Below the pieces are notes generated by a model. That model ran no database searches, was not told the origin of the DNA, and was given only the letters and a program-made list of their open reading frames with translations. From NCBI RefSeq assembly GCF_001182895.1, contig NZ_LFQR01000028.1, positions 62,001 to 126,000 on the forward strand: 64,000 nt of DNA, in the 5' to 3' direction. Below, piece after piece: positions 1-9,800 of the stretch. The stretch is from Frateuria defendens. Lineage in GTDB: Bacteria > Pseudomonadota > Gammaproteobacteria > Xanthomonadales > Rhodanobacteraceae. Made by a program: the position numbers and the translations under genes. The stretch's first letter is position 1. The number at the start of each line of letters is the position of its first letter.

Positions 1-134
1 TCTACGGCAGCGGCGCCTTCCTGCCGCTGGTCGACCAGGGCCACTACAGCGTGAGCCTGATGCGCACCGGCGCCCTGGTGGCGCGGCCGGACGAGGCCAC
101 CGCCCAGCGCCTGGCGCAGCCCTTCGGCGGCTGA
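1..134 (+). CDS. C-terminal end of an unidentified protein (partial)
   Basis: The window opens inside a reading frame that runs from base 3 to a TGA at 132-134. The 43 visible residues read YGSGAFLPLVDQGHYSVSL and so on, ending QRLAQPFGG. There is no recognisable motif. Codon choice is GC-rich at third positions, as in a real gene of this genome. The product cannot be named from this fragment. The 276 bases after it, up to the next start, hold GC-rich sequence with no convincing gene. Confidence 0.5.
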   Translation, partial: YGSGAFLPLVDQGHYSVSLMRTGALVARPDEATAQRLAQPFGG

Positions 135-410
135 GCTGCGCGCCGGCGCGGCATGCGCGCTGCGGCCGTGCGCCGCAGACGGGCCGGTCGGGTTTTCACG
201 CCTGCCCCACGGCGGCATGATGGGGAAGCGCTCCGCGCCTGCCGCGGACGCGCCCGTGTCCCGCCATGTCCCGTCTGGCCCCATGCCCGGCAGGATGGCC
301 GGGGCTTCGCGGTCCCGTGCCCGCCTTCGGCCGGTGGTGCGGGTCCCCTCGTCGCAGGCCCGCCGTTTCGTGGCGGGTGGCGCTCCCTCCCCACGACGAC
401 AGGAGTCCGC

Positions 411-1529
411 ATGCACGTTTTTGCACTCTGGCACGAACTCTGGCGCCAGGAGGCGCTGGTGAGGCTGTTCACCTACCTGGGCCTGGCCTGGCTCGTCGCC
501 CTGGCGCTGCGCGCCGCGGCGCAGGGGTTGCTGGGACGGCTGGCGCGTCGCCGCCCCGCCTTCGGCCCGCTGGCGGCGCAGGCCGCGCGGCCGCTGCGCT
601 GGCTGTTGCCGCTGGCCTGTGCGGCGGCCGTGCTCGACTACGCGCCCGACCTCGGCGAGCTGGGCTGGCTGCCGGCGCTGCGGCGGCTGATGCTGTTCGC
701 CCTGATCGGCACGGCCACCTGGCTCGCCGTGGCCGGCATCGCCGGGCTGGAGGAACTCGCCCTGCACGCCGGCCCGCTGCGCGACGACCGTTCGCCGCGC
801 GGCCGCCGGCTGCTCACCCAGATCCGCGTGCTGAGCCGCACCGGCATGGTGGTGGTGACGGTGGTGGGCCTGGCCGGCGTGCTGATGACGGTGCCCGCCG
901 TGCGCCAGGTCGGCGCCAGCCTGCTCGCCTCCGCCGGCCTTGCCGGCCTCGCCGTGGGTTTCGCGGCGAGGCCGGTGCTGAGCAACGTGATCGCCGGCCT
1001 GCAGATCGCGCTCACCCAGCCCATCAGCCTCGACGACACGGTGATGATCGAGGGCGAGCTCGGCTACGTGGAGGAGATCACCGGCACCTACGTGGTGGTG
1101 CGCGTGTGGGACGAGCGCCGCCTGGTGGTGCCGCTGACCTACTTCATCGAGAAGCCGATCTCCAACTGGAGCCGCACCGATCCGGGCCTCACCGGCGCAG
1201 TGTTCCTGTGGTTCGACTTCCGCCTGCCGCTGGACCCGCTGCGCGAGGAACTCCGGCGGCTGGTCGCCGAGGCGCCGGAGTGGGACGGCAAGGTCTGCCT
1301 GCTGCAGGTGGCCGACGCCAACGAGCGGGCGATGCAGCTGCGCATCCTGGTGTCCGCGGTGGGCATGCCGGCGTGGTGGGACCTGCGCTGCCGCGTGCGC
1401 GAGGGGCTGATCCGCTTCGTCAACCGGCATTACCCCGATTGCCTGCCCACCGCCCGCACCCGCCTGCAGGGCGAGGACGCCATGCAGGGACCCTCGCCGT
1501 TCGACCTGGCGGCGGCGCAGCGCGCCTGA
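411..1529 (+). CDS. MscS-family mechanosensitive channel
   Basis: A 372-residue inner membrane protein. The ATG at 411 is chosen because AGGAG sits at 401-405; the frame is open further upstream but that extension looks non-coding. Hydrophobic helices lie near residues 15-35, 65-85, 95-115 and 145-165. A Gly/Ala-rich pore-lining helix follows (ASAGLAGLAVGFAARPVLSN, about 180-200), then the MscS beta domain (VMIEGELGYVEEI; ITGTYVVVRVWDERRLVVPL) and the YFIEKPISNWSR segment. The family releases solutes on hypo-osmotic shock. The carboxy tail (EGLIRFVNRHYPDCLPTAR) is typical of this subgroup. A second, broken MscS gene lies near 50.2-50.9 kb. Confidence 0.9.
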   Translation: MHVFALWHELWRQEALVRLFTYLGLAWLVALALRAAAQGLLGRLARRRPAFGPLAAQAARPLRWLLPLACAAAVLDYAPDLGELGWLPALRRLMLFALIGTATWLAVAGIAGLEELALHAGPLRDDRSPRGRRLLTQIRVLSRTGMVVVTVVGLAGVLMTVPAVRQVGASLLASAGLAGLAVGFAARPVLSNVIAGLQIALTQPISLDDTVMIEGELGYVEEITGTYVVVRVWDERRLVVPLTYFIEKPISNWSRTDPGLTGAVFLWFDFRLPLDPLREELRRLVAEAPEWDGKVCLLQVADANERAMQLRILVSAVGMPAWWDLRCRVREGLIRFVNRHYPDCLPTARTRLQGEDAMQGPSPFDLAAAQRA

Positions 1530-1536
1530 GCACGAC

Positions 1537-2010
1537 TCAGTCGAGCGCCTTCTCGTAGCGCCAGCCGTCCGCGCCGTCCTCGTAGTAGCCCGCCACGCGG
1601 GCGAAGCGCCGGTAGCCGAGCCGCTCGTAGAGGCGCGTGGCGGTTTCGTTGTCCACGCGCACTTCCAGCCGCAGCCGGCGGCAGCCGCGCTGGCGCGCGG
1701 CGTCCTCGGCGGCGGCGAGCAGGGCGGAGCCGACGCCCATGCCGCGCGCGTCCGGCCGCGTGGCGATCGAGTACAGCCGCGCCACCGCGCTGCCCTGGCG
1801 GAAGAACACCACGGCGGTGCCGAGGAAGCGGCGGTGGTTGGCGCTGGCCACCAGCACGCGGGCGGAGTCGCTGTCGAGATGGCGACGGTATTGCGTGCGG
1901 CTCAGCCGGTCGCTGTCGAAGCTCGCTTCCTCCAGCGCGACCAGGTCGTCGAGGTCGGAGCGTTCGGCGCGGCGGACCCGCACCGGGGCGGTGGCTGGCA
2001 AGGGATTCAT
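1537..2010 (-). CDS. GNAT-family N-acetyltransferase (RimI-like)
   Basis: A 157-residue single-domain acetyltransferase. The acetyl-CoA pyrophosphate loop is visible as RPDARGMGVGSALL (about residues 88-101). It is followed by the beta5/alpha4 region LEVRVDNETATRLYERLGY, which is typical of RimI-like GNATs. The gene is divergent from the RimK-like ligase at 2246, with about 235 bases between the starts. The two families are often neighbours, which suggests that the acetyltransferase modifies the amine of a peptide-like product or substrate of the ligase. That link is inference; the substrate is unknown. Confidence 0.88.
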   Translation of the reverse strand: MNPLPATAPVRVRRAERSDLDDLVALEEASFDSDRLSRTQYRRHLDSDSARVLVASANHRRFLGTAVVFFRQGSAVARLYSIATRPDARGMGVGSALLAAAEDAARQRGCRRLRLEVRVDNETATRLYERLGYRRFARVAGYYEDGADGWRYEKALD

Positions 2011-2245
2011 CGGGCTGTCTCGACGCGGTATCGGCGGCGCGCTCGGCAGGCGCGGGCGGCGGCACTCTAGTGCAGCGGAGCGGCCAATGCACCCGCCGGC
2101 GGCCGCGTGCGCCGCCGTTTAGGCCCGCTTCAGTGCGCCGGCTTGTGCGTCGCCGCGGCTATGCCCACACTGCGCGCTTTCGCGCCGTGCCGCCCCGTTA
2201 CCCACGCGACGACACCCTTCCCGCTGTCGTGCCTAGCCAGGTGTC

Positions 2246-3730
2246 ATGACCCGCCTCGTCATCGTCGTCGAGAAAGCTTCCGACTGGAGCGCCTACTACC
2301 CGTCCGCCGATGTGGTCAGCGCGCTCGACTACCTGCGCGAGCCCGCCGGCACGCAGGAGGAGCGCACCCACGTCCTCAACCTGTGCCGCAGCTACAAGTA
2401 CCTGGGCGCGGGCTATTACGTGTCGCTGCTGGCCGAGGCGCGCGGGCACAAGGTGATGCCCTCGGTGCGCACCATCAACGACCTGGGCCGGCGCTCGCTG
2501 TACGGCCTGGATATCGAAGATCTCAATCAGAAGCTCACCCGCTTCCTGCCCGCGGGCGGGCGCGACACCACCGACTTCGGCATCCTGGTGTACTTCGGCG
2601 AGACGGCCTACCCGGCGCTGCAGGACCTGGCGCGGCAGGTGTTCGAGATGTTCCCCTGCCCGCTGCTGCGCATCGAGTTCGAGCGCGAGCGCGTGTGGCA
2701 GGTCAGCGCGATCAAGCCGGTGGGCCTGCACACGCTGGACGACGCGCAGGAGGACGCCTTCGCCGGCGCGCTGGACAGCTTCTCGCGCAAGCTCTGGCGC
2801 AAGCCGCGCGCGCGCCGGCGCTACCGCTACGACCTGGCCATGCTGGTCGATCCCAACGAGGCGATGCCGCCGTCCAACAAGCGCGCGCTGAAGTCCTTCA
2901 TCGCCGCCGGCAAGGAGCTGGGCATCGAGGTGGACCCGATCGGCAAGAACGACTACCAGCGCCTGGCCGAGTACGACGGCCTGTTCATCCGCGAGACCAC
3001 GGCCTCGGACAACCACACCTACCGCTTCGCCCACCGCGCGGAGAAGGAAAGCATGGTGGTGATCGACGATCCCACCTCGATCCTGCGCTGCACGAACAAG
3101 ATCTTCCTCAACGACCTGATGGTGTCGCGCAAGCTGGCGGTGCCGCGCACCGAGATCCTCTACCGCGACGACGCCAAGAGCCTCAGGGAGATCGCCGGCC
3201 GGCTCGGCTACCCGCTGGTGCTGAAGATCCCCGACGGCTCCTTCTCGCGCGGCGTGGTCAAGGTGGAGAGCGAGGAGGCATTGGAGAAGGCGGCCGGCGG
3301 GCTGTTCCAGCACAGCGCCCTGCTGCTGGCGCAGGAGTTCGTCTACACCGAGTTCGACTGGCGCATCGGCGTGCTGAACCACGAGCCGCTGTACGCCTGC
3401 AAGTACTACATGTCGCGCGGCCACTGGCAGATCTACAACCACGGCGCCAAGGGCACGGCCAAGTCCGGCGGCTTCGAGACGATTCCGGTGCGCGACGCGC
3501 CCAACGAGGTGGTCAAGCTCGCGCTCAAGGCCACCCAGCCGATCGGCGACGGCCTCTACGGCGTGGACCTCAAGCAGGTGGACGGCAAGGCGGTGGTGAT
3601 CGAGGTGAACGACAACCCCTCGATCGACGCCGGGGTGGAGGACGGCTACCTCGGCGAGGACCTCTACCGCCGCGTGATGCAGGAACTGCTGCGCCGGATG
3701 GAGCGCAAGCGGCTGGGCATCGCCCACTGA
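2246..3730 (+). CDS. RimK-like ATP-grasp ligase with RLAN N-terminal domain
   Basis: A 494-residue cytoplasmic protein. The first ~200 residues (MTRLVIVVEKASDWSAYYPS; FLPAGGRDTTDFGILVYFGE) match the RimK-like ATP-grasp N-terminal (RLAN) type. From about 270 the ATP-grasp fold follows: IRETTASDNHTYRFAHRAEK, then VPRTEILYRDD, then LVLKIPDGSFSRGVVKV (the nucleotide-binding lysine region), and the Mg-binding end VIEVNDNPSIDAGVEDGYLG. Proteins of this fold form amide or peptide bonds through an acyl-phosphate. RimK itself adds glutamate to ribosomal protein S6, but this longer form is unlikely to be RimK proper and its substrate is unknown. It is divergent from a GNAT gene. The start has only a weak AGG upstream. 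Confidence 0.85.
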   Translation: MTRLVIVVEKASDWSAYYPSADVVSALDYLREPAGTQEERTHVLNLCRSYKYLGAGYYVSLLAEARGHKVMPSVRTINDLGRRSLYGLDIEDLNQKLTRFLPAGGRDTTDFGILVYFGETAYPALQDLARQVFEMFPCPLLRIEFERERVWQVSAIKPVGLHTLDDAQEDAFAGALDSFSRKLWRKPRARRRYRYDLAMLVDPNEAMPPSNKRALKSFIAAGKELGIEVDPIGKNDYQRLAEYDGLFIRETTASDNHTYRFAHRAEKESMVVIDDPTSILRCTNKIFLNDLMVSRKLAVPRTEILYRDDAKSLREIAGRLGYPLVLKIPDGSFSRGVVKVESEEALEKAAGGLFQHSALLLAQEFVYTEFDWRIGVLNHEPLYACKYYMSRGHWQIYNHGAKGTAKSGGFETIPVRDAPNEVVKLALKATQPIGDGLYGVDLKQVDGKAVVIEVNDNPSIDAGVEDGYLGEDLYRRVMQELLRRMERKRLGIAH

Positions 3731-3754
3731 GGCGCGCGCCGGCGCGCCGCCCGC

Positions 3755-3973
3755 TCAGCCGGGGAATGCCCGCGCCGCCGGCTGCGGGCGCCGCAGCGCC
3801 AGCCCGGCCAGCATGCACAGCGGTGCCAGCAGCAGCCAGAACAGCGGCGTCCAGCCCAGCCGCTCGGTGTGCGCGGGCAGCGGCGTCAGCGCGAGCAGAA
3901 AGGCGCCGAGCAGCAGCCAGGCGGTGGCGGCGAGCGCCAGCCAGCGGGGCAGGTCGCGGACGAGGACGGGCAT
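3755..3973 (-). CDS. Small two-helix membrane protein
   Basis: A 72-residue protein beginning [23 protein letters not shown] about 7 bases upstream supports the ATG at 3973 over a longer frame. Two hydrophobic helices (about residues 10-30 and 42-62) are separated by a short polar loop ([11 protein letters not shown]), and the end is Arg/Pro-rich. It lies between the RimK-like gene and aroE, on the opposite strand from both. No family is recognised. Confidence 0.6.
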   Translation of the reverse strand: MPVLVRDLPRWLALAATAWLLLGAFLLALTPLPAHTERLGWTPLFWLLLAPLCMLAGLALRRPQPAARAFPG

Positions 3974-4069
3974 GGGACAGCTCCGGTGGCGAAGGTGGGA
4001 CGAGCATCCGTACACCTCGTCTCAGCGCCTGCGACCGCTACAATGCGGCCCCCCGCACCGGAGTCGACG

Positions 4070-4900
4070 ATGAACCCGCCCCTGCGCTATGCCGTGTTCG
4101 GCCATCCGATCAGCCACTCGCTGTCGCCGCAGATCCACCAGGATTTCGCCCGGCAGTTCGGCATCGCGCTCGAATACACGGCCATCGACGCCGCGCCGGC
4201 CGGGTTCGAGGCGGCGGTGCGTGCCTTCTTCGCCGGCGGCGGCCACGGCGCCAACGTCACCCTGCCGCACAAGGCCGCCGCCTATGCGCTGGCCGACGTG
4301 CGCAGCCTGGCGGCCGAGCGCGCCGGCACCGCCAACGTGCTCACCCGCCTGCCCGACGGCCGCCTGGCCGCGCACAACACCGACGGCGCCGGCCTGGTGC
4401 GCGACATCACCGAGCGCCACCGGGTCGACCTGCGCGGCCACACCGCGCTGCTGCTCGGCGCCGGCGGCGCCGCGCGCGGCGTGGCCTGGAACCTGCTCGA
4501 GGCGGACGTGGCCACGCTCACCATCGTCAACCGCTCGCCCGCGGCCGCCGACGCGCTGGCGGACGCCATCGGCGACCCGGCGCGGGCGCACACCCGCTAC
4601 TGGGAAGACCTGGCCGGCATCGGCAGCTACGACCTGATCGTCAACGCCACCTCCGCCGGCGTACTGGGCCAGGACCTCGACCTGCCGTTCTCGCTCGCCG
4701 GCGCGCGGGCGCTGTGCTACGACCTCTCCTACGGCCCGGCCGCTGCCGGCTTCCTCGCCTGGGCCCGCGCCGCCGGCGCCCGCTATGCGCTGGACGGCCT
4801 GGGCATGCTGGTGGAAACCGCCGCCGACGCCTTCGAGCTGTGGCACGGCAAGCGCCCGGACACCGATCCCGTCTACGAGCGGCTGCGCGGTCGCCACTGA
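4070..4900 (+). CDS. aroE: Shikimate dehydrogenase (NADP+)
   Basis: A 276-residue enzyme reducing 3-dehydroshikimate to shikimate with NADPH, the fourth step of chorismate synthesis. Visible signatures are the shikimate-binding [16 protein letters not shown] near the start, the catalytic lysine in [12 protein letters not shown] (about residue 67), NTDGAG with the catalytic aspartate (about 104), the NADP loop [11 protein letters not shown] (about 128-138), NATSAG, and the C-terminal [22 protein letters not shown] about 6 bases upstream supports the ATG at 4070. Length is normal for AroE. It is convergent with the tetR gene; a GGCCGG/CCGGCC hairpin lies between them. Confidence 0.96.
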   Translation: MNPPLRYAVFGHPISHSLSPQIHQDFARQFGIALEYTAIDAAPAGFEAAVRAFFAGGGHGANVTLPHKAAAYALADVRSLAAERAGTANVLTRLPDGRLAAHNTDGAGLVRDITERHRVDLRGHTALLLGAGGAARGVAWNLLEADVATLTIVNRSPAAADALADAIGDPARAHTRYWEDLAGIGSYDLIVNATSAGVLGQDLDLPFSLAGARALCYDLSYGPAAAGFLAWARAAGARYALDGLGMLVETAADAFELWHGKRPDTDPVYERLRGRH

Positions 4901-4912
4901 GCGGCCGGGGGC

Positions 4913-5530
4913 TCAGCCGGCCCGGTCGAAGAAGGTGGCGTTGAAGATGGTGCCGAGCACCGCCTGCGCCGCCTCGTCGGGCAGTTCGTTGGGCATGCAG
5001 GTGTTGAAGAAGCGCATGCCGTCGATCAGCGCCATGGTGCCGAAGGCCAGATCGGCGGCGGGGCCCGGCGGGTTCTTCTTCATCAGCGCGCAGAACTGGG
5101 TGATGAAGTAGGCGATCACGTCGCGCTTCTCCAGGCACAGCGCGCTGAAGCGCGCGCGGAACCGGCCGTCGCGCAGGGCCAGCAGGCGGGCCTCCGCCCA
5201 GAGCGCGAAGTTGTTGCTGTCGCGGTAGGCCTTCAGGTAGCACAGGGTGAGCTGGCGCTGGGTGTCCTCGATCGACAGCCCGGCGCTCAGGATCTGCTGC
5301 AGGTCCTGGTGCATGTCCTCGTGGTCGCGCTTGAGCAGCGCGATGAAGAGGTCGGTCTTGCTGGTGAAGTTCGAGTAGAAGGCGCCGCGTGTGTAGCCGG
5401 CGTGCGCGGCGATGTCCTCCACGCTGGCCGCGGCGAACCCCTTCTTGGCGATGAGCACCGCCGCCGCGTCGAGCAGGCGCTGGCGGGTCAGGTCACGGCT
5501 TTCTTCGCGGGTCAGGCGTTTGCGCGGCAT
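4913..5530 (-). CDS. TetR/AcrR-family repressor of the adjacent RND efflux operon
   Basis: A 205-residue regulator. The N-terminal helix-turn-helix is clear (LIAKKGFAAASVEDIAAHAG, then YTRGAFYSNFTSKTDLF, about residues 27-65). The remaining 140 residues form the variable helical ligand-binding domain, with FALWAEARLLALRDGRFRAR and a C-terminal FFNTCMPNELPDEA. It is transcribed away from the efflux operon at 5683. A perfect inverted repeat at 5585-5600 lies in the shared gap. The arrangement follows AcrR/MexZ-type control: ligand binding would release the repressor and raise pump expression. The inducer cannot be read from the sequence. Confidence 0.92.
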   Translation of the reverse strand: MPRKRLTREESRDLTRQRLLDAAAVLIAKKGFAAASVEDIAAHAGYTRGAFYSNFTSKTDLFIALLKRDHEDMHQDLQQILSAGLSIEDTQRQLTLCYLKAYRDSNNFALWAEARLLALRDGRFRARFSALCLEKRDVIAYFITQFCALMKKNPPGPAADLAFGTMALIDGMRFFNTCMPNELPDEAAQAVLGTIFNATFFDRAG

Positions 5531-5584
5531 GGCCTATCCTAGCATGCGGCCGGGCGCCACCATCTGGATTCCATGTTGAACTCA

Positions 5585-5600
5585 AATACAAGTATGTATT
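5585..5600. promoter_or_regulatory. Inverted repeat, probable TetR operator
   Basis: The sequence AATACA-AGTA-TGTATT is a perfect 6-bp inverted repeat with a 4-base spacer. It is strikingly AT-rich against its surroundings and lies between the divergent tetR and RND starts. A TTGAAC hexamer at 5576-5581 touches its left edge and could be a -35 element for the efflux operon, though no good -10 follows. AT-rich palindromes containing TGTAT/ATACA half-sites are usual for AcrR-like repressors. Binding is inferred. Confidence 0.65.
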
Positions 5601-5682
5601 AGTGTCCAAAGGTGCGTATCCGTATGCGGCTCGGACAGGGCCGCCGCCTGGTCCATCGACGCCGCCGCGTCAGGAGAAGCCC

Positions 5683-6810
5683 GTGACCCATCGCGATTCC
5701 CCGCCGAAGCGCCGCCGATACGCCAGCCTGCTCGGCACGGCGGCGGCTCTTGTGCTGCTGTCTGGCTGCGGCAAGCAGGCGCAGGAGGCCGAGGCGGCCC
5801 GGCCCGTCATCGCCCTGCCCGTGCCGGCGGCCGACGGCACCCCGACGCTGCGGTTTCCCGGCGAGGTGCATGCGCGCTACGAAATGCCGCTGTCGTTCCG
5901 GGTGCCCGGGCAGCTGCTCTCGCGCAACGCGCGGCTGGGCGACACGGTGAAGCGGGGCCAGGTGCTGGCCCGGCTGGACGGTGCCGATGCGGACAAGAAC
6001 GAAGCCTCGGCCCGCGCCGCGCTGGAGGCCGCCGCGCACCGCCTGAGCTTTGCCACCCAGCAACGCGACCGCGACGAGGCGCAGGCCAGGGCGAACCTGA
6101 TCAGCCAGCTGCAGCTCGAGCAGACCCGCGACGCCTACGCCGCCGCGCTGGCCGCGCGCGACCAGGCCCGCCAGCAGCTCGACCTGGCGCAGAACCAGCG
6201 CCGCTACACCGCGCTGGTGGCCGACCGCGACGGCGCCATCACCCGCGAGCAGGCCGAGGTGGGCCAGGTGCTGGCGGCCGGGCAGGCGGTGTTCGGCTTC
6301 GCCTGGTCGGGCGAGCGCGACGTCTTCGTCGACGTGCCGGAGGACCGCCTCGCCGACCTCGCGGTGGGCCAGCCGGCCAGCGTGAGCCTGCTGGCCGTGC
6401 CGGGACGGCGCTTCGCCGCCCGGGTGCGCGAGATCGCGCCCGCCGCCGATCCGCAGGCACGCACTTACCGCGTCAAGCTCGGGCTGGACGACCCCGGCCC
6501 GCCGGTGCGCTTGGGCATGACGGCCGAGGTCGCCCTGTCCGGCCCGGCGGTGGCGGGCAAGGCGGTGCGCCTTCCCGCCACGGCGCTGTTCCACCAGGGC
6601 GAGCGCCCGGCGGTGTGGGTGGTGCGCCAGCCCGAGTCCACGCTGGAACTGCGCCCGGTGTCGGTGCTGCGCTACGGCGAGCGCGACGTGCTGGTCGGCG
6701 GCGGCCTGGCCGCGGGCGAGCGCGTGGTGATGCAGGGCGTGCACGCCGTCACGGCGGGCGAGAAGGTCGCGCCGATGGCGCCGCCGCATCCCGAGGATGC
6801 GCCGCTGTGA
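5683..6810 (+). CDS. RND efflux periplasmic adaptor (membrane fusion) lipoprotein
   Basis: A 375-residue adaptor. The GTG at 5683 is chosen because AGGAG lies at 5672-5676 and the product then starts with a signal peptide ending in a lipobox, LLSGC. Behind it come the barrel-sandwich half-motifs (LSFRVPGQLLSRNARLGDTVKRG; VLARLDGADADKNEASARA), a coiled-coil hairpin (about 85-150), the second lipoyl half (DRDGAITREQAEVGQVLAAG) and the beta-barrel (VFVDVPEDRLADLAVGQPAS). It should join the inner membrane pump to the outer membrane channel. Its TGA overlaps the permease start, so the two are translationally coupled. Confidence 0.93.
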   Translation: MTHRDSPPKRRRYASLLGTAAALVLLSGCGKQAQEAEAARPVIALPVPAADGTPTLRFPGEVHARYEMPLSFRVPGQLLSRNARLGDTVKRGQVLARLDGADADKNEASARAALEAAAHRLSFATQQRDRDEAQARANLISQLQLEQTRDAYAAALAARDQARQQLDLAQNQRRYTALVADRDGAITREQAEVGQVLAAGQAVFGFAWSGERDVFVDVPEDRLADLAVGQPASVSLLAVPGRRFAARVREIAPAADPQARTYRVKLGLDDPGPPVRLGMTAEVALSGPAVAGKAVRLPATALFHQGERPAVWVVRQPESTLELRPVSVLRYGERDVLVGGGLAAGERVVMQGVHAVTAGEKVAPMAPPHPEDAPL

Positions 6811-9800
6811 GCGCCGGCGCCCCGGACGACGGCGCGGAGCGCTTCAACCTCTCGGCGTGGACGCTGCGGCACCAGCCGCTGGTGTTCTTCGCGATGGTGA
6901 TGGTGGCGCTGTTCGGCCTGCTGTCCTACAGCCGGCTGTCGCAGTCGGAGGACCCGCCCTTCACCTTCAAGGTGATGGTGATCCAGACCTACTGGCCCGG
7001 CGCCGACGCCCGGCAGATGCAGGAGGAGGTGACCGACCGCATTGCCCGCAAGCTGCAGGAGACGCCGTCGATCGACTTCCTACGCAGCTATTCGCGCCCG
7101 GGCGAGTCGCTGGTCTTCTTCAACATCAAGGACTCGGCGCCGGCCTCCAGCGTGCCGGACACCTGGTACCAGGTACGCAAGAAGGTGGGCGACATCCGCG
7201 CCCAGCTGCCGCCGGGGGTGCAGGGGCCGTTCTTCAACGACGAGTTCGGCGACGTCTACACGAACCTCTACGCGCTGGAAGGCGACGGCTTCACGCCCGC
7301 GCAGCTGCACGACTACGCCGACCTGTTGCGCGCCGAGCTGCTGCGCGTGCCGGGCGTGGGCAAGGTGGACTACTTCGGCGACCAGAACCAGCGCATCTTC
7401 GTCGAGGTGCCGAACGCGCGCCTGGCCAAGCTCGGCATCAGCCCGCAGCAGATCGCGCAGGCCATCAACCAACAGAACGCGGTGGCCGCGGCCGGGGTGA
7501 TGACCACCGCGGACGATCGCATCTTCGTGCGTCCCAGCGGGCAGTTCGACGATGTCGGGGTGCTGGCGGACACCCTGCTGCGCGTCAACGGCCAGACCTT
7601 CCGGCTCGGCGACATCGCCACCGTCCGGCGCGGCTACGACGACCCGCCCAGCCAGACGATGCGCTTCATGGCGCAACCGGTGCTGGGCATCGGCGTCACC
7701 ATGCAGCCGGGCGGGGACGTGATACGGCTCGGCAAGGCCCTCGACCAGGCCGTGGTGGCCTTGCAGAAACGCCTGCCGGCCGGGCTCAAGCTGGCGGAAG
7801 TGACCAGCATGCCGCACGCGGTCGCGCATTCGGTGGACGACTTCCTCGAATCGGTGGCCGAGGCCGTGGGCATCGTGCTGCTGGTCAGCCTGCTCAGCCT
7901 GGGCTTTCGCACCGGCATGGTGGTGGTGATCTCGATCCCCTTCGTGCTGGCGGCGACGGCACTGGGCATGGAGCTGTTGGGCATCGGCCTGCACAAGGTG
8001 TCGCTGGGCACCCTGGTGCTGGCGCTGGGGCTGCTGGTGGACGACGCCATCATCGCGGTGGAGATGATGGCGGTGAAGCTCGAGCAGGGCTGGAGCCGGA
8101 TGCGCGCGGCGGCGTTCGCCTACACCAGCACGGCGTTTCCGATGCTCACCGGCACGCTGGTCACGGTCTCGGGCTTCCTGCCGATCGCGCTGGCCAAGTC
8201 GGGCACCGGCGAATACACCCGCTCGATCTTCGAGGTATCGGCGATCGCGCTGCTGGTGTCGTGGCTCGCCGCGGTGATCGTGATCCCGCTGCTGGGCTAT
8301 CACCTGCTGCCGGAGCACCACGCGCGCGCCAGGCCGGGCGAGGCCTGGTGGGCGCGCTGGCTGCCGCGGCGCTGGCGCGAGGCGCGCCGGGCGCAGGCGC
8401 CCGCGCGGCGCCACGCCAATGGCGACATCGACATCTACGGAACGGCGTTCTACCGGCGCTTCCGCGGCTGGGTGGATGCCTGCCTCAGGCACCGCGTGTG
8501 GGTGCTGGCCGGCACCGTGGTGCTGTTCGTGGTGGCGCTGGCCGGTTTCGGCCTGGTGCCCAAGCAGTTCTTCCCCAGTTCGGACCGGCCGGAGCTGCTG
8601 GTGGACCTGCGCCTGCCGGAAGGCGCTTCGTACGAGGCCACGCTGCGTCAGGTGAAGCGCTTCGAGGCCGTGCTCAAGGACCGCCCGGAGGTCGCCAACT
8701 ACGTCAGCTTCGTGGGCAGCGGCGCGCCGCGCTTCTACCTGCCGCTGGACCAGCAGCTGGCGCAGCCCAACTTCGCCCAGTTCATCGTCACCGCCAAGGA
8801 CGTGGCACAGCGCGAGCGGCTGGCGCATGCGCTGGACGCGTTGCTGCCGCGCGATTTCAGCGCCGTGCGCAGCCGCGTGAGCCGGCTGGAGAACGGGCCG
8901 CCGGTGGGCTTCCCGGTGCAGTTCCGCGTCAGCGGCGACGACATCGCCACCGTGCGCGGCATCGCCGAGCAGATGGCGGCGGTGATGCGCGCCGACCCGC
9001 GCACCCGCAACGTGCAGTTCGACTGGGACGAGCCGGCCGAGCGCTCGGTGCGCTTCGAGATCGACCAGGTCAAGGCGCGCGCGCTCGGCATCAGCTCGCA
9101 GGACGTGGCCGACTTCCTCGCCATGTCGCTCTCGGGCACCACGGTCACCCAGTACCGCGAGCGCGACAAGCTGATCGCGGTGGACCTGCGCGCGCCCAAG
9201 GGCGACCGCGTGCATCCGGACCAGATCGAGCGCCTGGCGCTGCCCACCCCGGGCGGCGCCGCCATCCCGCTGGCCCAGCTCGGGCACGTGCGCTACGGGC
9301 TCGAATACGGCGTGATCTGGGAACGCGACCGCCAGCCCTCCATCAACGTGCAGGCCGACACGCGCAACGGCGCGCAGGGGCTCGACGTCACCAACGCCAT
9401 CGACACCGAGTTGAACGCGCTGCGCAGCCGCCTGCCGGTGGGCTACCGCATCGAGGTCGGCGGCTCGGTGGAGCAGAACGCCAAGGCGCAGGGCTCGATC
9501 AACGCGCAGATGCCGCTGATGGTGATCGCGGTGCTGACCCTGCTGATGATCCAGCTGCAGAGCGTCGGGCGCACCTTCATGGTGGTGCTGACCGCGCCGC
9601 TGGGGATGATCGGCGTGATCGTGTCGCTGCTGCTGTTCCGGCAGCCGTTCGGCTTCGTGGCCACGCTGGGCACCATCGCCATGTTTGGCATCATCATGCG
9701 CAACTCGGTGATCCTGGTGGACCAGATCGAGCAGGACATCGCGGCCGGCCACGCGCGCTGGGAGGCCATCGTGGGCGCCACCGTGCGGCGCTTCCGGCCG

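Noticed and set aside
2107-4944. 945-codon plus-strand frame spanning the RimK-like and aroE genes
   Set aside because: It is out of frame with two well-supported genes and translates to an Arg/Pro/Ala-rich sequence without structure.
7080-9752. Long antisense open frame of 890 codons across the RND permease gene
   Set aside because: The sense strand encodes an intact RND pump. Open antisense frames are expected in GC-rich coding DNA, and the translation is a His/Gln/Arg-rich string with no domain.
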